Part shown: one piece after another, positions 36,900-45,583 of the stretch
Layout of the letters: each line of letters begins with the position of its first letter
Numbering within the stretch: position 1 is the stretch's first letter
Source: Candidatus Gastranaerophilales bacterium
GTDB lineage: Bacteria > Cyanobacteriota > Vampirovibrionia > Gastranaerophilales > Gastranaerophilaceae
Length of the DNA stretch: 64,000 nucleotides
Direction of reading: 5' to 3'
NCBI GenBank assembly: GCA_944324165.1
Contig: CALUVG010000002.1
Location: forward strand, 62,001-126,000
Made by a program: the position numbers and the translations under genes
The notes under the pieces: generated by a model
Told to the model about the DNA's origin: nothing
Databases searched by the model: none
What the model saw: the letters and a program-made list of their open reading frames with translations, nothing else

Positions 36900-37709
36900 T
36901 TAAAAGAAAAATGCCATAGCAAAAATCATATCTAATATTACAATCGCAACAAATGACCAGACAACAGCTTTTGTTGTAGCTAATCCGACTCCTTTTGCGC
37001 CACCAGTTGCATAATACCCGCAAGAACAACTGATTAACGCAATAACACCGCCAAAAACAAAAGCTTTTAAAAGACTTACCCATAAATCTTTCATATAAAT
37101 TCCAAGCCACATTGAATCAAAGTAAGCTCTAAAACTTAAATCAGCAGACAATTTGGCAGTGATAGCTCCTGTAAGAACCCCTACTGTTGAGGCGATTATT
37201 GTGACAAAAGGCATCATTATAAATCCCGATAAAACGCGCGGCACAAATAAATAGCATATCGGGTTTACTTTCAAAACTTTTATTGCATCAATTTGTTCGG
37301 TAACACGCATTGTTGCAAGTTCAGATGCCATAGATGAGCCGATCATTGAAATTAAGGCAAACCCGCTCATAATAACCCCGACTTCTCTAACAATGAGGAT
37401 CGTCATAAGCATCCCTACAAAATTGCCACCGCCCTGTTTAACCAGTTCGAGTGCAACCTGTGAGGCAACAATAATTGAAGTCATACCCACAATTGAAAGA
37501 GTTATGGGCAAAGAAGATATGCCAAATCTACTGCATTGCTCAATTAATTCATCTTTATTTATTTGGCGTCTAACTATGCATTTAAAAAACTCTATGCCAT
37601 TTTCAGTAATTTTCCCGAGCGTATCCAAAAAATCATTACAAGTTTCCAGAATACCTGAAAAAATCTTATAAGTAGCAGATTGTCTAAAGTATTTTCTTAG
37701 ATTACTCAT
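36900..37709 (-). CDS. mlaE: MlaE-like phospholipid-transport permease
   Basis: 269 residues with five or six membrane helices and the MlaE signature ELATMRVTEQIDAIKVL next to GSSMA. It forms the inner-membrane channel that sits above an MCE ring. No Shine-Dalgarno is present; the -10 box TATAAT ends six bases before the ATG, so translation probably starts on a leaderless mRNA. The MCE gene is separate, near 29.5 kb. Confidence 0.9.
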   Translation of the reverse strand: MSNLRKYFRQSATYKIFSGILETCNDFLDTLGKITENGIEFFKCIVRRQINKDELIEQCSRFGISSLPITLSIVGMTSIIVASQVALELVKQGGGNFVGMLMTILIVREVGVIMSGFALISMIGSSMASELATMRVTEQIDAIKVLKVNPICYLFVPRVLSGFIMMPFVTIIASTVGVLTGAITAKLSADLSFRAYFDSMWLGIYMKDLWVSLLKAFVFGGVIALISCSCGYYATGGAKGVGLATTKAVVWSFVAIVILDMIFAMAFFF

Positions 37710-37715
37710 AGACCA

Positions 37716-37744
37716 ATTATATCACAGGAAAATGTAAGCGTCCA
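37716..37744 (-). promoter_or_regulatory. mlaE promoter, leaderless type
   Basis: On the minus strand: TGGACG (37739-37744), 17-base spacer, TATAAT (37716-37721), then TGGTCT and the ATG. TG three bases ahead of the -10 box may help. The predicted transcription start is the A of the start codon. Confidence 0.7.
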
Positions 37745-37756
37745 GTAAAAAGATAA

Positions 37757-37783
37757 TAAAAAAAACCACTCATCACTGAGTGG
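37757..37783 (-). terminator. Terminator with no upstream gene
   Basis: On the minus strand: CCACTCA-GTGA-TGAGTGG followed by eight T. It is a textbook rho-independent terminator, but no minus-strand gene lies between it and the promoter at 37904-37932. It therefore ends a short noncoding transcript. Confidence 0.85.
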
Positions 37784-37897
37784 GTCGTTTTCTGCATCCT
37801 AATGGTCTCTTTTAGTGTTTATTATTTAGGAGTTTATATGTTTTGGGGTTAATGAATTCTATTTATATTTAGTGTTTCGGCTACACTTAAATCTTAT
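37758..37897 (-). ncRNA. Candidate small RNA, about 140 nt
   Basis: The region between a good minus-strand promoter (37904-37932) and a strong terminator (37757-37783) holds no plausible coding frame. The predicted RNA begins near 37897, has a small 5' hairpin (AGTGT-AGCCGAA-ACACT), a long unpaired A/C-rich middle with ACCCC and ACTCC, and the terminator hairpin. It does not resemble 6S, SRP RNA or tmRNA. A trans-acting sRNA is one reading. Because mlaE has its own promoter downstream, attenuation of mlaE is less likely but not excluded. Confidence 0.55.
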
Positions 37898-37903
37898 GTA
37901 ATT

Positions 37904-37932
37904 ATTATGCACTAAAATAGAATGTTTGTCAA
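37904..37932 (-). promoter_or_regulatory. Promoter of the candidate small RNA
   Basis: On the minus strand: TTGACA (37927-37932), 17-base spacer, CATAAT (37904-37909). Eleven of twelve consensus bases match. The nearest protein gene on this strand is mlaE, almost 200 bases on, behind a terminator. Confidence 0.7.
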
Positions 37933-38173
37933 TACGTCTTCTCAATAAAATTTTAAACAAAAGTCTAAAATGCCCATATAGTGTAGAATTTACACTTTAC
38001 AAAACTTAACATTGTGTTATGAATTAAAGCAACAAGGGTATATTAATATGCGCGGAGGATTATTTAAATTAACATTTATGTAAATAAATGTTAAATGAGA
38101 AGTCTCAAAAATAGCAATTTTTCATCGTATATATACTTTATATATATAACGTATCTAATAGGAAATATATATC
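37933..38173. other. AT-rich intergenic region with two inverted repeats
   Basis: No gene was found here. AGTGTA-GAATT-TACACT is at 37980-37996, and TTAACATTTAT-GTAA-ATAAATGTTAA is a perfect 11-bp stem at 38069-38094, followed by TGAGA-AG-TCTCA. Alternating TA runs follow up to the next gene. These are likely the control region of the 38174 operon, but no clear -35/-10 pair was fixed. Confidence 0.45.
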
Positions 38174-38458
38174 ATGAATGCTATCGGCAAAATCGACGCT
38201 GTTTACCGGGAAAAAACATTACCGGTTGAAGCAGTTACATTATACGGAAATATAGGCAGAAATTCTTTAGATGGAATATCTTCAGGTGTGGATAATCCAT
38301 TTAAAGGAACAGGGATGCTTGGATTATTCAAAGGCAGCGGTTACGATTTTACAACAGGCAATCAAAAATTCGGATATAATAACACTCTGGGATACAAGGT
38401 TAATCCTGAAGATAATTGTTTAACAGAAATCAGATCAACTCATGAATGGGTTGCATAA
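38174..38458 (+). CDS. Small protein of unknown function (pair, first gene)
   Basis: 94 residues, Gly- and Asn-rich, without signal peptide or membrane segment. AGGAAA precedes the ATG at a slightly long spacing. The composition (GTGMLGLFKGSGYDFTTGN, LGYKVNPEDN) suggests a beta-rich or partly disordered protein. It is followed after 11 bases by another small Asn-rich gene, and both end at a shared terminator. No family is recognised. Confidence 0.6.
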   Translation: MNAIGKIDAVYREKTLPVEAVTLYGNIGRNSLDGISSGVDNPFKGTGMLGLFKGSGYDFTTGNQKFGYNNTLGYKVNPEDNCLTEIRSTHEWVA

Positions 38459-38469
38459 GAGAGGTAAAT

Positions 38470-38772
38470 ATGCCGGCAGGTGACGATTTAAGAATAGGAA
38501 AAATAGCTGCTAATACAGATTCGTATTCCATGGGCATGGAAGGCGCAGACATTGGTGTTACTCCGCAAACTCTGCCGAATTCGGACTACAACAGCAATCG
38601 TACCAATTCTGTAAACAACAATACCGGATTTTTGAGGCTTACTTCCCAACATACTACAACACCGTTTGATTCTAAGGCATTTGACTTTACTTTCAGGGAT
38701 GCCGGAGCTGTCGGGTTCAATCCATTTAACAACAATCTTCCGGAAACCGCAACTAAACAGTTTATAGGATAA
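38470..38772 (+). CDS. Small protein of unknown function (pair, second gene)
   Basis: 100 residues from ATG 38470, which follows GAGAGGT; the frame is open 24 bases further up, inside the previous gene, without a ribosome site. It is Asn-, Thr- and Gly-rich with no hydrophobic segment. It is cotranscribed with the 94-residue gene. No family is recognised. The sharing of GF/NPF-type motifs by the two (DNPFKGTG, FNPFNNN) hints at related function. Confidence 0.6.
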   Translation: MPAGDDLRIGKIAANTDSYSMGMEGADIGVTPQTLPNSDYNSNRTNSVNNNTGFLRLTSQHTTTPFDSKAFDFTFRDAGAVGFNPFNNNLPETATKQFIG

Positions 38773-38813
38773 AAAATAAGACGAAACATTAAAAGTTCCG
38801 CCTTATTTTTTTT
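38771..38813. terminator. Terminator of the small-protein pair
   Basis: AAAAAATAAG (38771-38780) pairs with CTTATTTTTT (38802-38811), with two further pairs inside, and T-runs flank it in both directions. It can also serve the convergent aminotransferase gene. Confidence 0.75.
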
Positions 38814-38829
38814 ATAAATATTGTTTAAA

Positions 38830-39954
38830 TTATACAGCAGCGGCTGTTTTTGATTTTTCTATACATTCAATCAAAGTCTTAGCAACTGTCTGTTGTTCTT
38901 CTTTTGTAATTTCAGGGAACATAGGAAGAGAAATTACCAATTCTGTATTTTTTTCAGTTACAGGCAGAGAACCTTTTCCTACGCCTAAGTAAGCATGAAC
39001 TTTTTGCAGGTGCAATGGAATAGGGTAGTATAACATTGCGCCAATACCGTTTTCTTGAAGCATTTTATGAACAACATCACGGTTAGGAACTTTTACAGTA
39101 TACTGGTGGTAAACACAGTATGTATCATCCAATTCTACCGGAGTTTGAACATCTTTGCAGTCTTTGAAAAGTTCGTTGTAATAATAAGCATGTTCGCGGC
39201 GTTTTTCGTTCCATTCTTTTACGTGAGAAAGTTTTACACGTAAAATTGCAGCCTGAACTTCATCAAGACGGCTGTTTACACCTATTTCATCATGGTGGTA
39301 ACGTATTGCACCGCCATGGTTTCTTAATGCAACAACTCTGTCACGTAATTTTTCATCGCTTGTCATGATTAAGCCGCCGTCGCCCATACCACCTAAGTTT
39401 TTAGTCGGATAGAAGCTTAAACATCCAAAATCACCGAATGTACCAACCATTTTACCTTTATATAAAGCGCCTATAGCCTGACAGCAGTCTTCAATTACGT
39501 GAAGGTTGTGGCGTTTTGCAACATCCATAATCACATCCATATCGCAAGGCTGACCATATAAATGAACAGGTATAATAGCTTTTGTTCTCGGGGTAATTGC
39601 AGCTTCCAATTTTGAGGCATCAAGGTTGAATGTATCTGCATCAATATCAACAAATACTGGTTTAGCCCCTACAATACCTATTGCTTCTGTTGTTGCAACA
39701 AATGTAAATGCAACAGTAACGACTTCATCACCTGCACCGATATCAAGAGCACGTAATGCCAGATGCAACGCATCTGTACCGGAATTCAATCCTACAGTGT
39801 ATTTACATCCGATAAAATCTGCTAATTCTTGTTCTAAAGCCTTTGTGTTAGGTCCTAAAATATAAGAGCCTGAACGTAAAACTTCACATACTGCTTTTTC
39901 TACTTCTGCACCGATTTGTGCATACTGACGTTTTGAATCTAAAATAGGTATCAT
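38830..39954 (-). CDS. DegT/DnrJ/EryC1-family sugar aminotransferase
   Basis: 374 residues of fold-type I. The PLP lysine is in LSFYPTKNLGGMGDGG, preceded by VIEDCCQAIGALYKG; GLNSGTDALHLALRAL binds the phosphate. The family transfers an amino group from glutamate to keto sugars bound to nucleotides for surface glycans. Its typical GxDxxHLAL and GxHP-like C-terminal segments are present. GGAGA precedes the ATG. It stands alone between convergent small genes and divergent aspS, so the sugar cannot be named. Confidence 0.88.
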   Translation of the reverse strand: MIPILDSKRQYAQIGAEVEKAVCEVLRSGSYILGPNTKALEQELADFIGCKYTVGLNSGTDALHLALRALDIGAGDEVVTVAFTFVATTEAIGIVGAKPVFVDIDADTFNLDASKLEAAITPRTKAIIPVHLYGQPCDMDVIMDVAKRHNLHVIEDCCQAIGALYKGKMVGTFGDFGCLSFYPTKNLGGMGDGGLIMTSDEKLRDRVVALRNHGGAIRYHHDEIGVNSRLDEVQAAILRVKLSHVKEWNEKRREHAYYYNELFKDCKDVQTPVELDDTYCVYHQYTVKVPNRDVVHKMLQENGIGAMLYYPIPLHLQKVHAYLGVGKGSLPVTEKNTELVISLPMFPEITKEEQQTVAKTLIECIEKSKTAAAV

Positions 39955-40143
39955 ATTGTTATCTCCTTCTTATACTACCCGCTAATATTAGTATAGCACG
40001 CGTTGTTTGTGTCTTTATAAAAGCTTAATAAAACAGCTTTGATATATCTATTTATAACATTTTTTAAAAAAGCATGTCTTTTTTATTATGTTTTTGTTAC
40101 ACTTGAGACAGACACTACGAAATATAGGAGAGATGTATAAAAA

Positions 40144-41922
40144 ATGATTACAACTAAATTAAAATCCCATAATTGCGGAAATTTAAACTTAAACAACATT
40201 AATGAAGAAGTAACATTATCAGGCTGGGTTGCGACAATTCGTGATCTCGGCGGTATTTTGTTTATTGAATTAAGAGACAGAAGCGGAATATTTCAGCTTG
40301 TTGCAAACCCTCAGATTAACCCTGAAGTGCACAAAATTTTTGAAAAAATTCGTTCTGAATATGTAATTTGTGTAAAAGGAAAGATTACAAGACGTCCGGA
40401 AGAAACTTATAACGAAAAATACGCAACCGGTCAGGTAGAAATGTATCCTGAGAGTGTAGAAATACTTTCTGAAGCAAAAACATTACCGTTTGTGCTTGAT
40501 GACCCGAATGTTTCAGAAGATGTACGCTTAAAATACAGATATCTGGATATTAGACGCGAAAACATGCTGCATAATTTGACATTACGCCACAAAATTTGTC
40601 AGGCAGCACGTGCATACTTAAACGGCGAAGATTTTCTGGAAGTAGAAACACCTATATTGATTAAAACAACACCGGAAGGTGCAAGAGACTATCTTGTTCC
40701 GTCACGTGTTCAGGAAGGCAAATTCTATGCATTACCGCAATCTCCGCAGATTTTTAAACAGTTGTTAATGGTCGGTGGTATTGAAAGGTATTATCAAATT
40801 GCCAAATGTTTCCGCGATGAGGATTTGCGCGCAGACAGACAGCCTGAATTTACACAAATCGACCTTGAAATGTCCTTTGTGGAACAACAGGATGTAATCA
40901 AAGTTGTTGAAGGCTTGATTGTTGAAACATTTAAAGCTGCCGGAGTTGATGTTAAACCTCCGTTTATTCAAATGCCTTGGCAGGAAGCAATGGACAGATT
41001 CGGCTCAGACAAACCGGATACACGTTTCGGATTAGAACTGTTTGATATCGGCGATATTATTCTTGAATCTAATTTCGAAATCGTTAAAAACACATTGAAA
41101 AACGGCGGTATCGTTAGAGGTATAAGAATCCCGGGCGGCGCTAAATATTCAAGAAAAGATATTGATGATATTACAAAACTTGCAGTATCATTCGGCGCAA
41201 AAGCACTTGCAAATATCATTTATAACGAAGACGGCACTGCAAAATCTCCTGTATTGAAATTCGTCACAGAAGATCAGGCAAAACAAATTCAAGAACGTGC
41301 AGGCGCTCAAGCAGGCGATATAATCTTCTTTGTCGCTGATAAACCGAAACTCGTTTACGACATTATGGGAAGATTAAGACTTCATTTTGGTAAAACACTC
41401 AATTTGATTGACGAAAATAAACATAACCTTTTGTGGGTTGTTGATTTTCCTATGTTTGAATGGAGTGAAGAAGAAGGTCGTTATATGGCAATGCACCACC
41501 CGTTCACATCACCTAACCTTGAAGACCTTGATAAATTGGATTCAGGCGATCTGGGTAATGTTAAATCCATTGCTTACGATATTGTATACAACGGTACAGA
41601 ACTTGGCGGCGGCAGTGTCAGAATCCATTCTTCTGAAGTTCAAAAGAAAATCTTCAAAGCACTTGGCTTAACTGAAGAAGAAGCAGTTGAAAAATTTGGA
41701 TTTATGGTGAATGCACTTCAATACGGTACTCCGCCTCATGCCGGTCTTGCAATCGGTCTGGACAGACTTGTTGCACTGCTTTGCAGAACAGACAGTATAA
41801 GAGACGTAATTGCGTTTCCGAAAAACTCCGGCGCAAAAGACCTTATGAGTGATGCGCCGGGCGAAGCATCATTGCAGCAATTAAGAGAGTTGCATTTGAA
41901 AAGCACTGTAACTCATAAATAA
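40144..41922 (+). CDS. aspS: Aspartyl-tRNA synthetase
   Basis: 592 residues, the bacterial length. An OB-fold anticodon-binding domain (about 1-110) is followed by class II motif 2 (FRDEDLRADRQPEFTQID) and motif 3 (GLAIGLDRLVALLC), with a GAD insertion domain between them. It charges tRNA-Asp, possibly tRNA-Asn as well if no AsnRS exists. The Shine-Dalgarno GGAG is 13 bases upstream; a four-codon frame (ATG TAT AAA AAA TGA, 40133-40147) lies in between and its stop overlaps the aspS ATG, so coupling is possible. Confidence 0.95.
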   Translation: MITTKLKSHNCGNLNLNNINEEVTLSGWVATIRDLGGILFIELRDRSGIFQLVANPQINPEVHKIFEKIRSEYVICVKGKITRRPEETYNEKYATGQVEMYPESVEILSEAKTLPFVLDDPNVSEDVRLKYRYLDIRRENMLHNLTLRHKICQAARAYLNGEDFLEVETPILIKTTPEGARDYLVPSRVQEGKFYALPQSPQIFKQLLMVGGIERYYQIAKCFRDEDLRADRQPEFTQIDLEMSFVEQQDVIKVVEGLIVETFKAAGVDVKPPFIQMPWQEAMDRFGSDKPDTRFGLELFDIGDIILESNFEIVKNTLKNGGIVRGIRIPGGAKYSRKDIDDITKLAVSFGAKALANIIYNEDGTAKSPVLKFVTEDQAKQIQERAGAQAGDIIFFVADKPKLVYDIMGRLRLHFGKTLNLIDENKHNLLWVVDFPMFEWSEEEGRYMAMHHPFTSPNLEDLDKLDSGDLGNVKSIAYDIVYNGTELGGGSVRIHSSEVQKKIFKALGLTEEEAVEKFGFMVNALQYGTPPHAGLAIGLDRLVALLCRTDSIRDVIAFPKNSGAKDLMSDAPGEASLQQLRELHLKSTVTHK

Positions 41923-41957
41923 TTGTAACAATTTTTTAATAATACTAAAGTTAGAGT

Positions 41958-42004
41958 AAAAAATCTCCGTTTAAGTACAGGTGTGTAAATAACGGAGATT
42001 TTTT
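41958..42004 (+). terminator. aspS terminator that contains the next gene's ribosome site
   Basis: AAAAAATCTCCGTT (41958-41971) pairs with AACGGAGATTTTTT (41991-42004), a 14-bp stem ending in a T-run. The GGAG in the 3' arm is eight bases before the ATG at 42006, the proper distance for a Shine-Dalgarno. The same hairpin thus ends aspS transcripts and hides the ribosome site in any read-through mRNA. Confidence 0.75.
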
Positions 42005-42005
42005 T

Positions 42006-44348
42006 ATGCAAGGAATAGATCGTAAAAATTTACTAATGCTCATTTATGATGTTAAAAAAGAAGACCTTCAAAAAGTATCAAATAATTCTAAAAATTTTGA
42101 ACTGATATTCAATCATTTCGACAAATTGGATAGAAAATCGGATATGAACCTTAAGACAGCGACAATTTTTGGCGTGGACAGCAAGTTTTTACGCTCTATT
42201 ACAAAAGAAATCCACACAGGCGAAGACCGCGGCAAAGTTCTGGGAGATATCGACTTTGTTATTGATGATGCAAAACTGGAACAATATATTGCCGATAACC
42301 CTGATTTAAAAGGTGTGAAAAAAGAGGATGTGTATGAATTTTTGAACAATGTAATTGCTGCACATGACAATGTCGTACACGAAGAAGCCGAAAAAACATA
42401 TCAGGCGATTAAAGGGAAATATCCCGATTTGCCGGATGAAATTATTAACAGTATTAGCGATAATGAAAGTGTCAAAGTTGTAAATAAGAACGGGAAGAAT
42501 TTTTATGACGTAACAGACGAAGAAGGGAATTACCGCAGACTGAATGAAAAAGGCAATACTGTTGTATTTAAATCAGAAGTTCTTGCAATGGGCGAATCTG
42601 CTGATTATTATAATACACTCGGCGGTGCTGAAGAGTGGGTTTATCTAAATGATGACGGAGAACAGATAGGTTCGCGTTATAAATACAGTAACGGAGTTGT
42701 TGATATAGAGGATTATAAATCAGGACGTAAACAGCGCCTTTTAGGGAAAAGTATTGCGGCTTACACAAATGATAATAAACTTGATTCTATTAATATCAAT
42801 AAGGGACTAGGTAACGAAACCCAATTAAAATGTGAGTATGATGATAACGGCAAGCTCAAAGATATTAAAATGATACAAAAACAAGATGCATATATTCCAA
42901 ATTCTGACGGGTATACAATGACCGTTGATACTCCGATAAAAATGAATGACAAAAATAAAAAAGCTTTAAGTGACCTTATTAATTCAGGGGCAAAATTTGG
43001 TGAAGATTTTAGTATTGACCTTGAAAACAATGAAGTAAAAATTAATCCTATGATACAAAATGATTCAGAAGGGGAAATGCCGCCTGTGCCTGATAATGTA
43101 CGGGAGGAAATTCTAAATCTTTCTAAACAAGGCTTGAGAAATAATCGTGATTTTACTGTCAAATATACCAAAGACGGACGCTTTGAAATAGACTTTAACA
43201 CAGCCAAAGGTCGCGATAATGCAACTGATGAAACTCGAATAGGGTTTTCAAAAGACGGTAAAACAAAAACAACTACGAAAGTAAATGGTGACACTGTCAC
43301 CACAACTGTAGAAAATGGTAGCCATAAAACAACAAGTAACCAGAGTAGAGAAGATGCTTTTATGGAAAAAATACTATCAGGAGAATTTGACAAGGCTGTT
43401 ATGCTGCTCGGTGATATAAGACCGACAGGACGCGATTTTGCGGTTATGGGTATGTATAAGAAATACCAGCAATTAACCGGCAAAAACTTTGCAGAAGAAC
43501 TTATAAAAGCCTATGATAACAAAAAAATTGATGCAGAAACTTATACTAAGCTTATAAGCGGAGATGCCTCACCATTAGGAATGGGAGCATCCTATTGCGA
43601 ACCATTTGACGGATTTGTGACACGTGAAGATGTTATAAAAAGCTTTGCCGAAAGAATAAAGGCTTATGAAGCAATTGATGAGTTTGATGTTAAAAATTCA
43701 CAAATAGGTGCACTTGTACCACAAAGTACAAAAGAAAAAATATCCGATGATAAATATGTAGAGACAACAGATGGCAGACAAATTACGGTCTCAAGAGATG
43801 ACAATTCAATAGCAGTAGAAAAAAACGGCAAAAGTTTTACAATAGATACTTCACACTTGAATAAGAATATTAAAGACCTTCTGTATAATGCGGATGCAAA
43901 TATTCTATACAGGCTCGCCGAAAAAGGCACTGAATTGGAATTGTATTCCAATATAGGACGAACCGGACTGCCGGATGAAAGCGTTAACGGATATTATATA
44001 CCGGATGAAAATAAAATATATCTAAATTCTGAAACACTTACCGGCAATATATTAAAACGCACGCTTTCACATGAAGTAGGGCATACTTTTTATAACGAAC
44101 AAGAACAGGTAAAAGATGAACATCTAGAAAATCTGTTTAATGAAGAGTTAAAAGCATTTCAAAATTCTGATGAAAAGTATAAAGAAGGCGACCATTCATA
44201 CTGCACGGCAAGTGTTTACGAGGCTGTTGCAGAAAGTTATGCACTATTGACAACAGGCACATCAAAATCTGAATATACACTTGCAAAACACTTCCCGAAA
44301 ACTTTTGCATATGTAAAAGAAATGATTGAAAAAGAACAAAATAAATAA
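42006..44348 (+). CDS. Large zincin-type protein with C-terminal HExxH domain
   Basis: 780 residues. The zinc motif is His689-Glu-Val-Gly-His693 (TLSHEVGHTFY), with Glu739 or Glu743 in EAVAESYALL as third ligand, an arrangement like anthrax-lethal-factor-type (M34) and related toxin proteases. The long N-terminal part has repeated short units such as NGKNFYDVTDEEGNYRRLNE and NGVVDIEDYKSG that resemble YD/RHS-like strands. There is no signal peptide. A proteolytic effector is possible; a housekeeping peptidase is less likely given the size. The start is inferred from GGAG within the preceding terminator. Confidence 0.7.
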   Translation: MQGIDRKNLLMLIYDVKKEDLQKVSNNSKNFELIFNHFDKLDRKSDMNLKTATIFGVDSKFLRSITKEIHTGEDRGKVLGDIDFVIDDAKLEQYIADNPDLKGVKKEDVYEFLNNVIAAHDNVVHEEAEKTYQAIKGKYPDLPDEIINSISDNESVKVVNKNGKNFYDVTDEEGNYRRLNEKGNTVVFKSEVLAMGESADYYNTLGGAEEWVYLNDDGEQIGSRYKYSNGVVDIEDYKSGRKQRLLGKSIAAYTNDNKLDSININKGLGNETQLKCEYDDNGKLKDIKMIQKQDAYIPNSDGYTMTVDTPIKMNDKNKKALSDLINSGAKFGEDFSIDLENNEVKINPMIQNDSEGEMPPVPDNVREEILNLSKQGLRNNRDFTVKYTKDGRFEIDFNTAKGRDNATDETRIGFSKDGKTKTTTKVNGDTVTTTVENGSHKTTSNQSREDAFMEKILSGEFDKAVMLLGDIRPTGRDFAVMGMYKKYQQLTGKNFAEELIKAYDNKKIDAETYTKLISGDASPLGMGASYCEPFDGFVTREDVIKSFAERIKAYEAIDEFDVKNSQIGALVPQSTKEKISDDKYVETTDGRQITVSRDDNSIAVEKNGKSFTIDTSHLNKNIKDLLYNADANILYRLAEKGTELELYSNIGRTGLPDESVNGYYIPDENKIYLNSETLTGNILKRTLSHEVGHTFYNEQEQVKDEHLENLFNEELKAFQNSDEKYKEGDHSYCTASVYEAVAESYALLTTGTSKSEYTLAKHFPKTFAYVKEMIEKEQNK

Positions 44349-44360
44349 TAATATTTGTTA

Positions 44361-44366
44361 TATAAT
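44361..44366 (+). promoter_or_regulatory. ribF -10 box, leaderless type
   Basis: TATAAT is followed by TTGAGT and the ATG at 44373, the same six-base spacing seen at four other genes. No good -35 hexamer was found 16-18 bases upstream. No Shine-Dalgarno is present. Confidence 0.55.
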
Positions 44367-44372
44367 TTGAGT

Positions 44373-45266
44373 ATGCAGATACTTACCGAATTAACTAAAA
44401 ATCCGAATTTATCCCTTGCGTTAGGCTATTTTGATGGAGTTCATCAGGGTCATCAGGCTGTTATAAATAACGCCGTTGAATTTGCAAAACAACACAACAC
44501 AAAATCTGCTGTTATAACGTTCAAAGACCACCCATACTGCTACTTTCGCGGAGTATGTCCAAAGTATCTTTTAACACGCAAAGGACGTGAAGAAAAAATT
44601 GAACAACTCGGCGTTGATTTTCTATACGAACTAGATTTTGAAAGTATTTCAGGACTTCTGGCAGAAGAATATTTGCGTGATGTGTTGATTAAATATTTTA
44701 CTCCGTCAGCAATTTCAACGGGTTACAATCACAATTTTGGATACAAAAAATCAGGTAATGTTAAATTTCTTGATGCTAATGCTGCAAAGTTCGGATATCA
44801 ATACTTTGAACTTCCGCCGCAAAAACTTAACAATGAAGTAATAAATAGTACTGAAATACGAAAACTTCTTTCTCAAGGTAAAATTGAAAAAGCAAACAAA
44901 ATGCTCGGCTATAACTTTGGTATAACAGGAGAAGTAATAAAAGGACAGCAAATCGGCAGAACCATAGGCTTTAGAACAGCGAATCTCATTTACCCGCCGG
45001 AACTCATTGATTTGCCTTTCGGAGTGTATGCGGCTAATGTCCGGTATGATGGAGAAATTTATAAAGGAATAGCTAATTTTGGTGTCCGCCCTACTGTTAA
45101 TGGACACGGAACATCTTTAGAAGTGCATTTACTTGATTTTGATAAAGATATATACGGGCAAAAAATAACCGTTGAGTTTAATAAAATGATTAGAAAAGAA
45201 AAGAAATTCGACTCGCTTGAGGCACTAAAAAAACAGATTAAAAAAGATATATTGTTTGTGAATTAG
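44373..45266 (+). CDS. ribF: Bifunctional riboflavin kinase/FAD synthetase
   Basis: 297 residues from ATG 44373. The N-terminal FMN adenylyltransferase domain has the nucleotidyltransferase motif GYFDGVHQGHQ and NSTEIRKLLSQGKIEKAN; the C-terminal kinase domain has GQQIGRTIGFRTANL and the GIANFGVRPTV motif. It makes FMN and FAD from riboflavin. The frame is open to 44355, but TATAAT lies there, so the shorter start is preferred. The length is typical (about 300). Confidence 0.93.
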   Translation: MQILTELTKNPNLSLALGYFDGVHQGHQAVINNAVEFAKQHNTKSAVITFKDHPYCYFRGVCPKYLLTRKGREEKIEQLGVDFLYELDFESISGLLAEEYLRDVLIKYFTPSAISTGYNHNFGYKKSGNVKFLDANAAKFGYQYFELPPQKLNNEVINSTEIRKLLSQGKIEKANKMLGYNFGITGEVIKGQQIGRTIGFRTANLIYPPELIDLPFGVYAANVRYDGEIYKGIANFGVRPTVNGHGTSLEVHLLDFDKDIYGQKITVEFNKMIRKEKKFDSLEALKKQIKKDILFVN

Positions 45267-45276
45267 AGCAACAGGA

Positions 45277-45305
45277 TTGTATTTTTAAGAAAATTCTGTT
45301 ATAAT
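45277..45305 (+). promoter_or_regulatory. Promoter of the parDE-like operon
   Basis: TTGTAT (45277-45282), 17-base spacer, TATAAT (45300-45305). It lies 32 bases before the antitoxin ATG, which has its own AAAGGAG site. Confidence 0.65.
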
Positions 45306-45337
45306 AATATTATAAGCTTATTTTAAAAGGAGTCGAT

Positions 45338-45583
45338 ATGGATATTTCGCTGCCACATAATATAGAAAATATTTTGAAAGCCAAAGTAGCGGAAGGTATT
45401 TTTAGTTCAATGGATGAAGCTATTATGTTTGCTGTTCAGTTTGCATTTGTTGAAAACAATATTTCTTTAGAACGCATAAATCAGTTGAATGCGGAAATTG
45501 AAAAAGGCTGGAAAGAAATGGACGCCGGTAAAGGCAGAAATAGTAGTGAAGTATTTATTGATTTAAGAAAAAGATATGCATAA
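45338..45583 (+). CDS. ParD-like antitoxin
   Basis: 81 residues. The N-terminal ribbon-helix-helix-like part (MDISLPHNIENILKAKVAEGIFSSMDEAIMFA, quoted here in halves: DISLPHNIENIL and VAEGIFSSMDEAI) is followed by a charged tail (EKGWKEMDAGKGRNSSEVF) that would wrap the toxin. It overlaps the toxin gene by eight bases, the usual antitoxin-first order of type II modules. The complex likely represses its own promoter. Confidence 0.8.
   Translation: MDISLPHNIENILKAKVAEGIFSSMDEAIMFAVQFAFVENNISLERINQLNAEIEKGWKEMDAGKGRNSSEVFIDLRKRYA

Noticed and set aside
37757..37897. Riboswitch or attenuator controlling mlaE
   Set aside because: mlaE has its own promoter with the start on the ATG, downstream of the terminator, and no known riboswitch motif was seen. 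It is kept only as a less likely alternative to an sRNA.
42761..43483. Minus-strand open frame of 240 codons
   Set aside because: Antisense to the zincin-type gene; Ser/Leu-rich with no start signal, as expected of a shadow frame.
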